From: Sphingomonadales bacterium
GTDB taxonomy: Bacteria > Pseudomonadota > Alphaproteobacteria > Sphingomonadales > Sphingomonadaceae
Direction: 5' to 3'
Length of the DNA: 33,471 nt
Assembly (NCBI GenBank): GCA_020200315.1
Contig: JAIVIZ010000096.1
Location: 1-33,471 of the forward strand
The position numbers were made by a program, and so were the translations under genes. Below, in pieces: positions 1-8,880 of the stretch; position 1 is the stretch's first letter, and the number at the start of each line of letters is the position of its first letter. A model generated the notes under the pieces. It saw only the letters and a program-made list of their open reading frames with translations, searched no databases and had not been told where the DNA came from.

Positions 1-2
1 GC

Positions 3-2846
3 CTCGAGGCGCAGCTGGAAGCGCGCGTGCTGATGATGAGCACCAACAACATCCTGTCGCCCGCCAACGGCAAGCCGATCATCGTCCCGTCGCAGGACAT
101 GGTTCTCGGCCTTTACTACCTCAGCATCGAGAAAGAGGGTGAGCCGGGCGAGGGCATGATGCTGACCGACATGACCGAGGTGCATCAGGCCCTCGCGGCC
201 GGCGCGGTCACGCTGCACTCGAAGATTGTCAGCCGCGTTCCGCAGACCGACGAGGCCGGCAAGCAATATATGAAGCGCTTCGAGACGACGCCAGGCCGCA
301 TGCTGCTCGGCGAGACGCTCCCGAAGAGCCACAAGGTGCCGTTCGAGACCGTCAACCGCCTGCTGACCAAGAAGGAGATCGGCGACGTCATCGACATCGT
401 CTATCGCCATACCGGCCAGAAGGAGACGGTGCTGTTCGCCGACGCGATCATGTCGCTGGGCTTCCGCCACGCGTTCAAGGCCGGCATCAGCTTCGGCAAG
501 GACGACATGGTCATCCCGCAGGCGAAGGTATCACTCGTCGACGAGACCCGCGCCCTGGTGAAGGACTATGAGCAGCAGTATCAGGACGGCCTCATCACCC
601 AGCAGGAAAAGTACAACAAGGTGATCGACGCCTGGTCGCGTTGCGGCGACCGCGTGGCGAGCGAGATGATGAAGGAAATCTCGTCGGTAAAGACCGGCGA
701 GGATGGCCGCGAGCTGCCGATCAACTCGATCTACATGATGGCCCACTCGGGCGCTCGGGGTTCGCAGGCGCAGATCAAGCAGCTTGCCGGCATGCGCGGC
801 CTGATGGCCAAGCCGTCGGGCGAGATCATCGAAACGCCGATTATCTCGAACTTCAAGGAAGGCCTGACCGTCCTTGAATATTTCAACTCGACTCACGGCG
901 CCCGCAAGGGTCTTGCCGATACGGCGCTCAAGACCGCCAATTCGGGTTACCTCACTCGCCGCCTCGTCGACGTGTCGCAGGACTGCGTCGTCGCGGAGGA
1001 GGATTGCGGGACCGATCAGGCGCTCGAGATGCGCGCGATCGTCCAGGGCGGCGCGGTGATCGCCTCGCTCGGCGACCGGGTTCTGGGCCGGACCACGGCC
1101 GAGGACATCGTCGATGGGAAGACCAACAAGGTGGTCATCCCCGAGGGGACGTTGCTCGACGAGGCGATGGTCCTCAGGATCGAGGAGATCGGCCTTCAGG
1201 CGATGAAGATCCGTTCGCCTTTGGTCTGCGCCTCCAAGCAGGGCGTGTGCGGCAAGTGCTACGGGCGCGATCTCGCCCGCGGCACGCCGGTCAATATCGG
1301 CGAAGCGGTCGGCGTGATTGCCGCCCAGTCGATCGGCGAGCCGGGCACCCAGTTGACGATGCGGACCTTCCACATCGGCGGCGCGGCGCAGCTCAACGAG
1401 CAATCGAACCTCGAAGCGCCGGTCGACGGCACGATCGAGTTCCGCGACATGCCGACGATCACCGACCCGCGCGGCCGGCACATCTCGCTGTCGCGCTCGG
1501 GCGAACTCGCCATCCTCGACATGGATGGCCGCGAGCTGTCCACCCACCGCGTGCCTTACGGTGCCCATCTCCTGTGCGAGAGCGGCCATATCGTCAGCCG
1601 CGGCGATCGTATCGCCGAGTGGGATCCGTCGTTCGCGCCGGTGATCACCGAAAAGGCCGGCGTCGTGAAATACCAGGACGTGATCGACAATCGCACGCTG
1701 TCCGAACAGACGGACGAGTCGACCGGTATTTCGCAGCGCGTGATCATGGATGACGTCGCCAAGTCGAAGAAGGAGGATCTTCGTCCTCGCCTCACCCTGA
1801 CCGGTGCCGACGCGGCGGAGGCGGGCGTCTATCGCCTGGTTCCGGGCGCGATCATCGCCGTCGAGGATGGTGCGACGGTCGAGGCCGGCGAAGTGCTGGC
1901 GCGGCTTCCGCGCGAAGCAGCCCGGACCCGCGACATCACGGGCGGTCTGCCGCGCGTGGCGGAGCTGTTCGAGGCGCGCAAGCCGAAGGAAAACGCGATC
2001 ATCGCCCGGGTCTCCGGCAAGGTCAGCTTCAAGAAGGACTATAAGGCGAAGCGCAAGATCGTGATCATTCCCGACGACGGGTCGGAAGAGGTCGCGTACC
2101 TGGTGCCCAAGTCGAAGGTGATCGACGTTCAGGAAGGCGACTACGTCAAGCGCGGCGACAACCTCGTCGGCGGTTCACCGGACCCGCATGACATTCTGGA
2201 CGTGCTCGGCGTCGTTGCACTCGCCGAATATCTTGTCAGCGAGATCCAGGAGGTCTATCGACTCCAAGGCGTGAAGATCAACGACAAGCATATCGAAGTG
2301 ATCGTCCGCCAGATGCTGCAGAAGGTCGAGATCACCGACGGTGGCGACACCGTTCTCCTCGCCGGCGAGCAGGTCGATCGCGACGAGATGGACGAAGCCA
2401 ACGCCAAGCTCGAGAAGAAGCAGAAGAAGGCGGAGGGTAAGCCCGTCCTGCTCGGCATCACCAAGGCGTCGCTGCAGACCCGCAGCTTCATCTCGGCGGC
2501 GTCTTTCCAGGAAACCACGCGGGTGCTCACCGAGGCTTCTGTCCAGGGCAAGATCGATACGCTCAACGGCCTCAAGGAGAATGTCATCGTCGGACGGCTG
2601 ATCCCGGCGGGCACCGGCGCCGGCATGAGCCGGATGCGCGTCGCGGCGACGAGCCGCGACACGGCGCTCAGGGCCGCGCAGAAGCGCTTCCAGGAAGCGC
2701 TGATCGCGCCCGACACCGCAGCCGAAGAACATGCCGCCGAACTGGCGCAGGGACCCGAGGCCGCGATGGGCAACGATCCGCTCGGCGAAGTGGCGATGTC
2801 CGGCCATGGCAGCGATGCCGACGCCGGGGATTATCTTCAGAGCTAG
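3..2846 (+). CDS. rpoC: DNA-directed RNA polymerase subunit beta' (C-terminal two thirds, 5' end outside window)
   Basis: Catalytic subunit of RNA polymerase; it works with beta, alpha and omega in transcription. The frame is open from the window edge (first codon at base 3), so the N-terminal zinc site and the NADFDGD catalytic loop lie outside. About 947 residues are visible of the usual 1400 or so. The second zinc site is intact: Cys in EEDCGT, then [14 protein letters not shown] (about bases 1000-1265). Next comes the bridge-helix/trigger-loop segment [18 protein letters not shown], then the long jaw region and the conserved C-terminal block [13 protein letters not shown], with [17 protein letters not shown] just after. 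The stop is TAG, followed by a strong terminator, so rpoC ends its transcription unit here. Identity is certain from sequence motifs. Confidence 0.98.
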   Translation, partial: LEAQLEARVLMMSTNNILSPANGKPIIVPSQDMVLGLYYLSIEKEGEPGEGMMLTDMTEVHQALAAGAVTLHSKIVSRVPQTDEAGKQYMKRFETTPGRMLLGETLPKSHKVPFETVNRLLTKKEIGDVIDIVYRHTGQKETVLFADAIMSLGFRHAFKAGISFGKDDMVIPQAKVSLVDETRALVKDYEQQYQDGLITQQEKYNKVIDAWSRCGDRVASEMMKEISSVKTGEDGRELPINSIYMMAHSGARGSQAQIKQLAGMRGLMAKPSGEIIETPIISNFKEGLTVLEYFNSTHGARKGLADTALKTANSGYLTRRLVDVSQDCVVAEEDCGTDQALEMRAIVQGGAVIASLGDRVLGRTTAEDIVDGKTNKVVIPEGTLLDEAMVLRIEEIGLQAMKIRSPLVCASKQGVCGKCYGRDLARGTPVNIGEAVGVIAAQSIGEPGTQLTMRTFHIGGAAQLNEQSNLEAPVDGTIEFRDMPTITDPRGRHISLSRSGELAILDMDGRELSTHRVPYGAHLLCESGHIVSRGDRIAEWDPSFAPVITEKAGVVKYQDVIDNRTLSEQTDESTGISQRVIMDDVAKSKKEDLRPRLTLTGADAAEAGVYRLVPGAIIAVEDGATVEAGEVLARLPREAARTRDITGGLPRVAELFEARKPKENAIIARVSGKVSFKKDYKAKRKIVIIPDDGSEEVAYLVPKSKVIDVQEGDYVKRGDNLVGGSPDPHDILDVLGVVALAEYLVSEIQEVYRLQGVKINDKHIEVIVRQMLQKVEITDGGDTVLLAGEQVDRDEMDEANAKLEKKQKKAEGKPVLLGITKASLQTRSFISAASFQETTRVLTEASVQGKIDTLNGLKENVIVGRLIPAGTGAGMSRMRVAATSRDTALRAAQKRFQEALIAPDTAAEEHAAELAQGPEAAMGNDPLGEVAMSGHGSDADAGDYLQS

Positions 2847-2867
2847 GCGTCGGAGAGAGATCGGACG

Positions 2868-2909
2868 AAAAAAGCCCCGCGCGTCCTCGGACCCGCGGGG
2901 CTTCTTTTT
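2868..2909. terminator. Bidirectional intrinsic terminator between rpoC and the entericidin gene
   Basis: A perfect 10-bp stem, AAGCCCCGCG at 2872-2881 pairing with CGCGGGGCTT at 2894-2903, with a 12-base loop. It is preceded by six A and followed by a T run at 2905-2909. It can end rpoC on the plus strand and the convergent lipoprotein gene on the minus strand. Confidence 0.9.
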
Positions 2910-2944
2910 GCCTGATCGAAAGCCGCCCAACGAGCGGCCTCAGA

Positions 2945-3073
2945 TCAATGCATGGCATTCTCGGTTGCGTTGGCGGCAGAGCTGACGTCGGCGCCCATGC
3001 CGCGAACGGTGTTGCACGCCGCCAAGGCGAGCGAGCCGCCGATCAGCGCCAGGGTGACAATCTTGCGAACCAT
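2945..3073 (-). CDS. Entericidin A/B family small lipoprotein, copy 1
   Basis: A 42-residue protein: a short positive N-terminus (MVRK), a hydrophobic stretch, then the lipobox LALAAC with the lipidated Cys at residue 20. The mature part, NTVRGMGADVSSAANATENAMH, is about 23 residues. The NTxxGxGxDV pattern after the Cys is the entericidin A/B hallmark. Such lipoproteins are envelope-associated and stress-linked; entericidin B in E. coli is bacteriolytic and entericidin A acts as its antidote, but the role here is only inferred. An SD GGAGG sits at 3079-3083, 5-6 bases before the ATG. A close paralogue lies just upstream on the same strand, with a terminator between, so the two may be transcribed separately. 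Too short for most gene callers. Confidence 0.88.
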   Translation of the reverse strand: MVRKIVTLALIGGSLALAACNTVRGMGADVSSAANATENAMH

Positions 3074-3110
3074 GTGTTTCCTCCGTGAACGGTCAGGAGG
3101 TCATGATTCA

Positions 3111-3151
3111 AAAGCCCGCCGGCTGTCCAGAGTCTGAACGAGCCGGCGAGC
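3111..3151 (-). terminator. Intrinsic terminator between the two entericidin-like genes
   Basis: Read on the minus strand, GCTCGCCGGCT (3151-3141) pairs over 11 bp (one G-U) with AGCCGGCGGGC (3124-3114) and is followed by TTTT. It lies downstream of copy 2 and upstream of copy 1. The T run is short, so termination may be partial. Confidence 0.65.
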
Positions 3152-3206
3152 GAATTTTTCTCCCGTCCTCTACCCTCGCGTTTGCGTCGGTTTCGGACAG
3201 CAGCTT

Positions 3207-3335
3207 TTAGTGGATCGCATTCTCGGTCGCGTTGGCCGCCGAATTGACGTCCTTCGCCGCGCCGCGAACCGTGTTGCATGCCGCCATCATCAGGCCGCTG
3301 CCGATCAGGACGACCGTTACAATCTTGCGCACCAT
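3207..3335 (-). CDS. Entericidin A/B family small lipoprotein, copy 2
   Basis: A 42-residue paralogue of the downstream copy, identical in length: MVRKIVTVVLIGSGLMMAAC, then NTVRGAAKDVNSAANATENAIH. The lipobox is MMAAC with the Cys at residue 20. The two copies share MVRKIVT, the AACNTVRG block and the SAANATENA tail, so this is a recent or constrained tandem duplication. SD GGGAG precedes the ATG. Mature charge differs: this copy has AAKD where copy 1 has MGAD. That fits an antidote/toxin-like pair as in E. coli ecnA/ecnB, but the sequence cannot say which is which or whether either is bacteriolytic. Confidence 0.88.
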   Translation of the reverse strand: MVRKIVTVVLIGSGLMMAACNTVRGAAKDVNSAANATENAIH

Positions 3336-3461
3336 CTTGCTTCTCCCTTGGATTCCACGCCGGAGCACCAACCGCACATGCGGGCCGCCGATCCTAGCGG
3401 GTCAACAACGCCCATCCACGCGGTCGGGTCCATTACGGGAGCGGTTCATTTGCCGGTAACG

Positions 3462-4256
3462 TCACACAGCAATTGGCGCGGCAATCGACGGATGCGCGTC
3501 ATAGCCTTCGAAGACGAAATCCTCCGGTTCATAGCCGTCGATCGGCTGGCCCCTGTCCTTCAGTAGCAGGCGCGGCAGCATCCGCGGTGCGCGCGTCAGT
3601 TGCAGCCGCGCCTGGTCAAGATGGTTCGAGTAAAGGTGGACGTCGCCCCCGGTCCACACGAACGTGCCCGGCTGCAGGCCGCAGTCGCGCGCCAGCATGT
3701 GGGTAAGCAGCGCGTAGCTCGCGATGTTGAACGGCACGCCGAGGAACAGGTCGGCGCTCCGCTGGTAGAGCTGCAGATTGAGCCGACCGGCCGCGACCTG
3801 CGTCTGGAACAGGCAGTGGCAGGGAGCGAGCGCCATGCGCTCGATCTCGCCCGGGTTCCAGGCGGTGACGATCTGGCGGCGTGACGAAGGATCGCGTTCT
3901 ATAATCGCGATGAGCTCGCGGATCTGGTCGATGTGCTGGCCGTCGGCCGTCTCCCAATCGCGCCATTGCTTGCCGTAGACCGGGCCGAGCTCGCCCTGCT
4001 CGTCTGCCCATTCGTCCCAGATGCTGACCTTGCGCTCCTGCAGCCAGCGGACGTTGGTGTCGCCGTTGAGGAACCACAGCAGCTCGACGATGATCGAGCG
4101 GAGATGGAGCTTCTTGGTGGTCAGCAGGGGGAAGCCTTCCGCCAGATCGAAGCGCATCTGCGCCCCGAACAGGGATAGCGTGCCGGTGCCGGTGCGGTCC
4201 TGCTGCTCGATGCCTCTGTCCAGCACCTGGCGCATCAGTTCGAGATATTGCTGCAT
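3462..4256 (-). CDS. thyA: Thymidylate synthase
   Basis: Converts dUMP to dTMP using methylene-tetrahydrofolate as carbon donor and reductant; cytosolic, essential for DNA precursors when no thyX is present. The protein has 264 residues, the same as E. coli ThyA. Motifs: RTGTGT near residue 21 (folate/phosphate loop), WDEWA and GPVYGKQWR around 80-98, and the catalytic nucleophile Cys146 in [27 protein letters not shown] is the dUMP-binding block. The C-terminus IAAPIAV matches the mobile folate-closing tail. The start ATG is fixed by the conserved [13 protein letters not shown] opening. No gene lies close enough to be an obvious operon partner. Confidence 0.97.
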   Translation of the reverse strand: MQQYLELMRQVLDRGIEQQDRTGTGTLSLFGAQMRFDLAEGFPLLTTKKLHLRSIIVELLWFLNGDTNVRWLQERKVSIWDEWADEQGELGPVYGKQWRDWETADGQHIDQIRELIAIIERDPSSRRQIVTAWNPGEIERMALAPCHCLFQTQVAAGRLNLQLYQRSADLFLGVPFNIASYALLTHMLARDCGLQPGTFVWTGGDVHLYSNHLDQARLQLTRAPRMLPRLLLKDRGQPIDGYEPEDFVFEGYDAHPSIAAPIAV

Positions 4257-4393
4257 CGGACGAGCCTAGCCGGACGCGCGCTCCGCTCCAAGATCAACCA
4301 ACGGATGCCAAGCGCGTTGCAGCAGGATGGAGTCCTCCGGATGAGCGGCTGGAAAGGATCGGCGGGGCGCCACGGCAAGCGGCGGAAAGGCCG

Positions 4394-4933
4394 ATGCAAA
4401 TCATCCGGATTCAGCCCCCACCCCCTGCCCGGCCAGCCCCGCGCCACACCCGTGTGTCGGGTGCTTCTCCTCCAAAGGCCACGCTCAAATCGCTCCCGGT
4501 GTCACCCCGGCCGGTCCCGACACCTCCCGCCCCCGCCGAGGCACCGGTCGCGACCACGAGCGCCGGCAGCGGCGATTCCATCGGTGCGGGAGCCGGCAGT
4601 GGTGCGGGAGGAAACGGGCCTGGCGGTGGCGGGGACCCTGCCCGTCACGCGGTGTGGATCGGCGACGACCTCACCGATCGCTACTACCCCGAGGCGGCCA
4701 AGCGCGCCCGACTGCAAGGCGTCGTCGAGGTTCGCTACACCGTTAGGGTCGACGGCTGGGTGCGCGGCTGTCAGGTCGATCATGTCAGCGGCGATGCCGA
4801 ACTCGGCCGACTGACCTGCGCATTGGTGGAACAGCGCCGCCTCTACGATCCCGCCCTCAACGCATTGGGAGAACCGGTTGAGGAGCTCGCGGGCCGACGC
4901 TTCCGATTCGTACTGCGGCCGCACCGCTCGTGA
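4394..4933 (+). CDS. TonB C-terminal domain protein without an obvious membrane anchor
   Basis: A 179-residue protein. Residues 1-55 are rich in Pro and Ala (PPPPARPAP and similar), followed by a Gly-rich linker (GAGAGSGAGGNGPGGGGD). A TonB_C-like domain follows from about residue 85 to the end: YYPEAAKRARLQGVVEVRYTV, then a pair of Cys in GCQVDHVSGDAELGRLTCAL, and a C-terminal beta strand. The Pro-rich spacer and domain fit the TonB family, which couples inner-membrane proton motive force to outer-membrane receptors. The usual N-terminal transmembrane helix is missing: upstream in-frame codons are open but hold no start I can support, and they are not hydrophobic. It may be a degraded or specialised TonB. 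The weak SD GGAAAGG precedes the ATG. The gene ends 3 bases from the convergent ThDP-enzyme gene. Confidence 0.65.
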   Translation: MQIIRIQPPPPARPAPRHTRVSGASPPKATLKSLPVSPRPVPTPPAPAEAPVATTSAGSGDSIGAGAGSGAGGNGPGGGGDPARHAVWIGDDLTDRYYPEAAKRARLQGVVEVRYTVRVDGWVRGCQVDHVSGDAELGRLTCALVEQRRLYDPALNALGEPVEELAGRRFRFVLRPHRS

Positions 4934-4936
4934 CGG

Positions 4937-6598
4937 TCAAGCCTTCGAACGCAGCTTCGCGATCGTCGTTGCGTTGCTGATCACCTCGACGTCGGTGATG
5001 CAGTGGAGCAGGCGGATGCCGTTGCGTGCCCTCGCCCGTTCGAGCGCCGGGGCGAAATCTTCCGTGCGCTCGACCCGTTGGGCCCAGCCGCCATAGGCCT
5101 CCGCCAACTTGACGAAATCGGGATTGGCGAGCTTCGTGGCGCTGATCCGCTCCGGATACTCGCGCTCCTGGTGCATCCGGATCGTGCCATAGGCGCCGTT
5201 GTCGACAACGACGACCAACAGGTCCGCGCCGTGCTGCGCCGCCGTCGCCAGTTCCTGCCCGTTCATCAGGAAATCGCCGTCGCCTGCAACGCATACCACG
5301 GTCCGGTCGCGGAAGCGAAGCGCTGCGGCGACGGCGGCGGGCAGGCCGTAGCCCATCGTGCCGCTGGTCGGCGCCAGCTGGCATGGGGTTGGTCCGTAGC
5401 GCCAATAGCGGTGCCACCAGCCCGAGAAATTGCCCGCGCCGTTGCAGATGATCGTGTCGGTCGGCAGTGCCTCGCGCATCGCCGCGACGCACGGGCCCAA
5501 GTCCATCTTGACCCCCTCGCGTGGCTTGGGCTCGCTCCATGCAAGCCACTCTTCATGCGCTTCGCGCCCGGCCGAGAAGCGGACTAGATCCGGGTCCTCC
5601 CACTCGTCCACCATCTGCGCGAATTCGCCCATATCGCTGACGATCGGCAGGTCGGCGCGATAGACGCGGTCAAGCTCGTTCGGATCGGGATGGATGTGGA
5701 CCAGTGTCTGGCCGGGATGGTCGGGTGAGATCAGCTTGTAGCCGTCGGTCGTCGACTCGCCGAGCCTAGCCCCGACGACCAGCAACAGGTCCGCCTCGCG
5801 GATTCGCTGCTGGAGTTTGGGGTTCGGGCCATAGCCGAGATTGCCGGCATAGACCGGGCAAGCATTGTCGATTGCATCCTGCCGGCGAAAGGCGGCGGCG
5901 ACCGGAATGCCGTGGCGATCGGCGAAGCGCGCGAAATGATGCGCCGCGCATGGACTCCAGTCGGCGCCGCCGATGATTGCGACCGGCGCCGCAGCCTCGC
6001 GCAGCAGCGCGAACATCGCCTCGACCGCACCGGGGTCGGGCATCTCGGCCACGGGCGCGAGCCGCGGGCGGTCGAGCGCCTCGACTTCGTCGCGCAGCAT
6101 ATCCTCGGGAATGGCGAGCACGACCGGTCCGGGTCGTCCGGCCGTCGCCATGCGATAGGCGCGCGCGACATATTCGGGAATGCGCCGCGCATCGTCGATC
6201 CGCGCGGCCCACTTGGCGATCGGCGCGAAGAAGGCGGGGAGATCGACCTCCTGGAACCCCTCGCGATCGCGATCGGCGCGGTCGAGATCGCCGACGAACA
6301 GGATCATCGGCGTCGAATCCTGCATCGCCACATGCACTCCGGCCGAAGCATTGGTCGCCCCCGGCCCCCGCGTGACGAAGGCCACGCCGGGCCGCCCGGT
6401 CATCTTGCCGTCGGCGTCAGCCATATAGGCGACCCCGCCCTCCTGACGGCAGACGACGATGTCGATTTCGGGCGTGTCGTGGAGGGCGTCGAGGACCGCG
6501 AGGAAGCTTTCGCCCGGCACGGTGAACACCCTGTCACACCCTTGGGCGACAAGCTGATCAACAAGAATGCGACCACCGGTGCGAAGGAGAGAGGTCAT
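4937..6598 (-). CDS. Thiamine diphosphate-dependent enzyme (acetolactate synthase/decarboxylase-like)
   Basis: A 553-residue protein with the three-domain layout of the IlvB/POX family. The N-terminal Pyr domain opens GGRILVDQLVAQGCDRVFTVPGES and carries the activating Glu in CRQEGGVAYMADA (about residue 53). The central domain follows, and the C-terminal PP domain has the ThDP/Mg motif GDGDFLMNGQELATA ending in DNGAYGTI. It probably handles a 2-oxo acid, as in acetolactate synthase, benzoylformate decarboxylase or related enzymes. No small regulatory subunit (ilvN-like) is adjacent, so it is unlikely to be the main biosynthetic acetolactate synthase. The substrate cannot be assigned. The start ATG gives a normal-length N-terminus. 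Confidence 0.85.
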   Translation of the reverse strand: MTSLLRTGGRILVDQLVAQGCDRVFTVPGESFLAVLDALHDTPEIDIVVCRQEGGVAYMADADGKMTGRPGVAFVTRGPGATNASAGVHVAMQDSTPMILFVGDLDRADRDREGFQEVDLPAFFAPIAKWAARIDDARRIPEYVARAYRMATAGRPGPVVLAIPEDMLRDEVEALDRPRLAPVAEMPDPGAVEAMFALLREAAAPVAIIGGADWSPCAAHHFARFADRHGIPVAAAFRRQDAIDNACPVYAGNLGYGPNPKLQQRIREADLLLVVGARLGESTTDGYKLISPDHPGQTLVHIHPDPNELDRVYRADLPIVSDMGEFAQMVDEWEDPDLVRFSAGREAHEEWLAWSEPKPREGVKMDLGPCVAAMREALPTDTIICNGAGNFSGWWHRYWRYGPTPCQLAPTSGTMGYGLPAAVAAALRFRDRTVVCVAGDGDFLMNGQELATAAQHGADLLVVVVDNGAYGTIRMHQEREYPERISATKLANPDFVKLAEAYGGWAQRVERTEDFAPALERARARNGIRLLHCITDVEVISNATTIAKLRSKA

Positions 6599-6611
6599 AA
6601 AGCCGGCGTTA

Positions 6612-6650
6612 CCCCTCCCTGCAAGGGAGGGGCAAGGGGTGGGTGCGAGC
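6612..6650 (+). repeat. Palindromic repeat element, copy 1 (upstream of the DUF559 remnant)
   Basis: A perfect 9-bp stem, CCCCTCCCT at 6612-6620 and AGGGAGGGG at 6624-6632, with a 3-base loop. It is followed by the tail GGGGTGGGTGCGAGC at 6636-6650. The same stem core and tail occur again at 6941-7041 on the other side of the DUF559 remnant. REP-like by structure. Confidence 0.85.
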
Positions 6651-6679
6651 GCAAGCGAGCTCTGCTATCTCCTTGGGAA

Positions 6680-6934
6680 ATGAAGCGCGTTGACGAAACT
6701 CTCACGCGGGACGCACGCGATCTGCGCAATAACGCCACACACGCCGAGAGAGTCCTGTGGCGGCTGCTCTCGCGCTATCGTCCCCGGTTCACTCGGCAGC
6801 TTGTGGTCAGCTCATACATCGTCGATCTGGCCTGTCGCGAAGCAAAGGTGGCCATAGAGGTGGATGGTGGCCAACACGGCAAGACGCTGGTCTATGATGC
6901 CCGGCGGACCGCATTCCATGCGCAGAGCGGCTAG
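6680..6934 (+). pseudogene. DUF559 (Vsr-like endonuclease fold) protein, C-terminally truncated
   Basis: An 84-residue reading frame starting at an ATG after the repeat. It has the DUF559 signature: LRNNATHAERVLWRLLSRYRPRFTRQ, then VDLACREAKVAIEVDGGQH, in which Glu-x-Asp-Gly-Gly-x-His is the presumed nuclease core. Family members are usually about 110-130 residues and continue after TAF with a GYRVLRFWN-like strand and a last helix. Here the frame stops at TAFHAQSG, at the point where the Gly-Tyr of that strand is expected. Palindromic repeat sequence begins within 10 bases of the stop. It therefore looks like a gene whose 3' end was lost or replaced by the repeats. It could still encode a short protein. 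The larger open frame running back to 5912 is antisense to the ThDP-enzyme gene and is not real. Confidence 0.75.
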
Positions 6935-6940
6935 GAGGAG

Positions 6941-7041
6941 CCCACCCCCAGCCCCTCCCTTTCAGGGAGGGGAGAGTTAGGAAGCCCCGCTCACGCAACA
7001 ATTCCCCTCCGTGAAGGGAGGGCGGGGGTGGGTGCGAGCAC
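6941..7041. repeat. Palindromic repeat elements, copies 2 and 3 (inverted pair)
   Basis: Copy 2 is inverted: CCCACCCCCAG, then the stem CCCCTCCCT (6952-6960) and AGGGAGGGG (6964-6972) with a 3-base loop. Copy 3 is direct: an imperfect stem CCCTCC (7005-7010) with GGAGGG (7017-7022), then GGGGTGGGTGCGAGC at 7025-7039, identical to the tail of copy 1. Copies 2 and 3 point in opposite directions, as in paired REP (BIME-like) arrangements. They may also stop transcription from the adjacent aldehyde dehydrogenase gene. Confidence 0.8.
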
Positions 7042-7048
7042 GCTCCCT

Positions 7049-8476
7049 TCACGCCTGATGAATCGCCTTCACTACCTGATACGTCTCCAACCCTTCCTTG
7101 CCGCCTTCGCTGCCGAAGCCTGAATCCTTCACCCCGCCGAACGGTGCATCCGCGCTGGAGATGGCAAAGGTGTTGATCCCGACCATCCCCGCCTCGATCG
7201 CGTCGCCGAGCAGGTTCGCGCGCCGGCCGTTCTCGGTGAACGCGAACGCGGCCAACCCATAGGGCAGGCGGTTGGCTTGGCTGACCGCCTCGTCGAAATC
7301 CTTGAACGGGCGAGTCACGGCAACCGGGCCGAACGGCTCGTTGTTCATGATCTCCGCCTCGACCGGCACGTCGGCAAGCAACGTCGGGCGATAGAAGAAC
7401 CCGCCTTCGCCCGGCTCGCCCCCGACGACGACGCGGGCGCCGCGCCGGCGGGCATCGTCGACCAGCGCCTCGACCGCGCCGGGGCGTCGCGCGTTAGCGA
7501 GCGGACCCATCCGGGTTCCCGCCGTCAGGCCGTCGCCCATCGTCACCTTGGCCGTCCGCTCGCCGAAGCCCTTCACGAACGCGTCGTAGATGCCCTCCTG
7601 CACATAGAAACGCGTCGGCGAGACGCACACCTGGCCGGCGTTGCGGAATTTCTGCGGGACGACCATGTCGAGCGTCTTGTCGAGGTCGCAATCGTCGAAG
7701 ATCAGCACCGGCGCATGGCCGCCAAGCTCGAGCGTCAGCCGCTTCAGCCCGTCGGCGGCAAGCTTCATCAGATGCCTGCCGACCGGGACCGATCCGGTGA
7801 AGCTGACCTTGCGCACGATTGGCGAGGCGAGCAAATGCCTGCTGACCGCGTCCGGCACCCCGTGGACCAGCTGGAACACCCCCTTGGGCAGGCCCGCATC
7901 GTCGAGCGCGCGGGCGACCGCGCCGGTGCTCCCTGGCGTCTCCTCCGGCGGCTTTGAAATTACCGAGCATCCCGCGGCGAGCGCCGCCGCCACCTTCTTC
8001 GCCAGCAGATAGATTGGGAAGTTCCACGGCGTGAAGGTCGCGACCACGCCGACCGGCTGATGAACGACCATCGAGCGCTGCCCGGTGGGCCGGACCAGCA
8101 GCCGGCCGTAATCGCGAAGGATTTCCTCGGCGTACCAGTCGAACATTTGCGCCGCGCCGGCAACCTCGCCGCGCGCCTCGGCCAACGGCTTGCCCTGCTC
8201 CTGCGTCAGCAGGATGGCGATATGGTCGGACCGATCGCGGATCAGCGCCGCCGCCTTGTGGAGGATCGCGCCGCGCGCATCGGCGTCGGTTGCGCGCCAG
8301 GCCGGGAGCGCCCGCTCCGCCGCCGCCAGCGCCTCGTCGAGGTCGGCCTCGCTCGCCATCGGCAGCTGGGCGATGCCGCCCCCGGTCGCCGGGTTGACAA
8401 CGGTGAACTCGTCGCGCCCCTCGCCGGTGCGCCACCCGCCGTCGATGAACAGTTGCAGGTCTGCGTCATAGGTCAT
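7049..8476 (-). CDS. NAD(P)-dependent aldehyde dehydrogenase, succinate-semialdehyde dehydrogenase-like
   Basis: A 475-residue protein that oxidises an aldehyde to the acid. Motifs along the chain: the oxyanion Asn in PWNFPIYLLAKK, the nucleotide-binding KPPEETPGSTG and FTGSVPVGRHLM, the general-base Glu in LELGGHAPVLIFDD, and the catalytic Cys in FRNAGQVCVSPTRFYVQ. The C-terminal block NNEPFGPVAVTRPF ends in PFGGVKDSGFGSEGG. The opening FIDGGWRTGEGRDEFTVVNPATG and length fit the GabD branch (succinate semialdehyde), but substrate is an inference. The ATG at 8474-8476 is chosen over an in-frame ATG ten codons upstream because it gives the usual N-terminus. Downstream lie the palindromic repeats. 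Confidence 0.88.
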   Translation of the reverse strand: MTYDADLQLFIDGGWRTGEGRDEFTVVNPATGGGIAQLPMASEADLDEALAAAERALPAWRATDADARGAILHKAAALIRDRSDHIAILLTQEQGKPLAEARGEVAGAAQMFDWYAEEILRDYGRLLVRPTGQRSMVVHQPVGVVATFTPWNFPIYLLAKKVAAALAAGCSVISKPPEETPGSTGAVARALDDAGLPKGVFQLVHGVPDAVSRHLLASPIVRKVSFTGSVPVGRHLMKLAADGLKRLTLELGGHAPVLIFDDCDLDKTLDMVVPQKFRNAGQVCVSPTRFYVQEGIYDAFVKGFGERTAKVTMGDGLTAGTRMGPLANARRPGAVEALVDDARRRGARVVVGGEPGEGGFFYRPTLLADVPVEAEIMNNEPFGPVAVTRPFKDFDEAVSQANRLPYGLAAFAFTENGRRANLLGDAIEAGMVGINTFAISSADAPFGGVKDSGFGSEGGKEGLETYQVVKAIHQA

Positions 8477-8569
8477 GGCAGCGCAGATAGGCCTCCCTTT
8501 GCCCAAGGAAAACCCCCCGCTTGAACGCGTCCCGCCCGCTCGCTAGGCGTGCGTCAAAGGGAGACGACG

Positions 8570-8872
8570 ATGACCAAGCATGAACTGGCGACGAAGATGC
8601 AGGACGCCGGCGCGTTCCTGCCCGGCAAGAAGGTCAAAATCGATTTTGGCGGCAGCGACGGCGCGCTGATGCTCGACGGCGTCGATCAAACGGTGGGCGA
8701 GGAGGATGGTGTCGCCGACACGACGATCAAGGTCAGCTGGGACGACTGGCAGGCGCTGTCGTCGGGACAGCTCGACGGCATGACCGCCTTCATGACCGGC
8801 AAGCTCAAGGTCGAGGGCGACATGTCTAACGCGATGCAGCTGCAGAGCGTGCTCGGGAAATTGCGAGGGTGA
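8570..8872 (+). CDS. SCP2 sterol-binding domain protein
   Basis: A 100-residue single-domain protein. VKIDFGGSDGALMLDG, the acidic VGEEDGVADTTIKVSWDDW and GQLDGMTAFMTGKLKVEGDMSNAMQLQSVL form the SCP2 fold, a hydrophobic-ligand (acyl-CoA, sterol, lipid) tunnel. In bacteria such proteins are thought to carry lipidic substrates. Start chosen at 8570: SD GGGAG lies about 8 bases upstream, and the upstream in-frame ATG at 8549 overlaps that site. It precedes the CoA-transferase operon but is separated from it by about 130 bases of palindromic repeats. Confidence 0.88.
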   Translation: MTKHELATKMQDAGAFLPGKKVKIDFGGSDGALMLDGVDQTVGEEDGVADTTIKVSWDDWQALSSGQLDGMTAFMTGKLKVEGDMSNAMQLQSVLGKLRG

Positions 8873-8880
8873 TTACCAGT

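Noticed and set aside
531-1589. 352-codon antisense open frame inside rpoC
   Set aside because: High-GC shadow of rpoC; its Arg/Ala/Asp-rich composition has no domain and it has no SD.
5912-6934. 340-codon frame ending in the DUF559 sequence
   Set aside because: The first three quarters are antisense to the ThDP enzyme; only the part from 6680 has DUF559 features.
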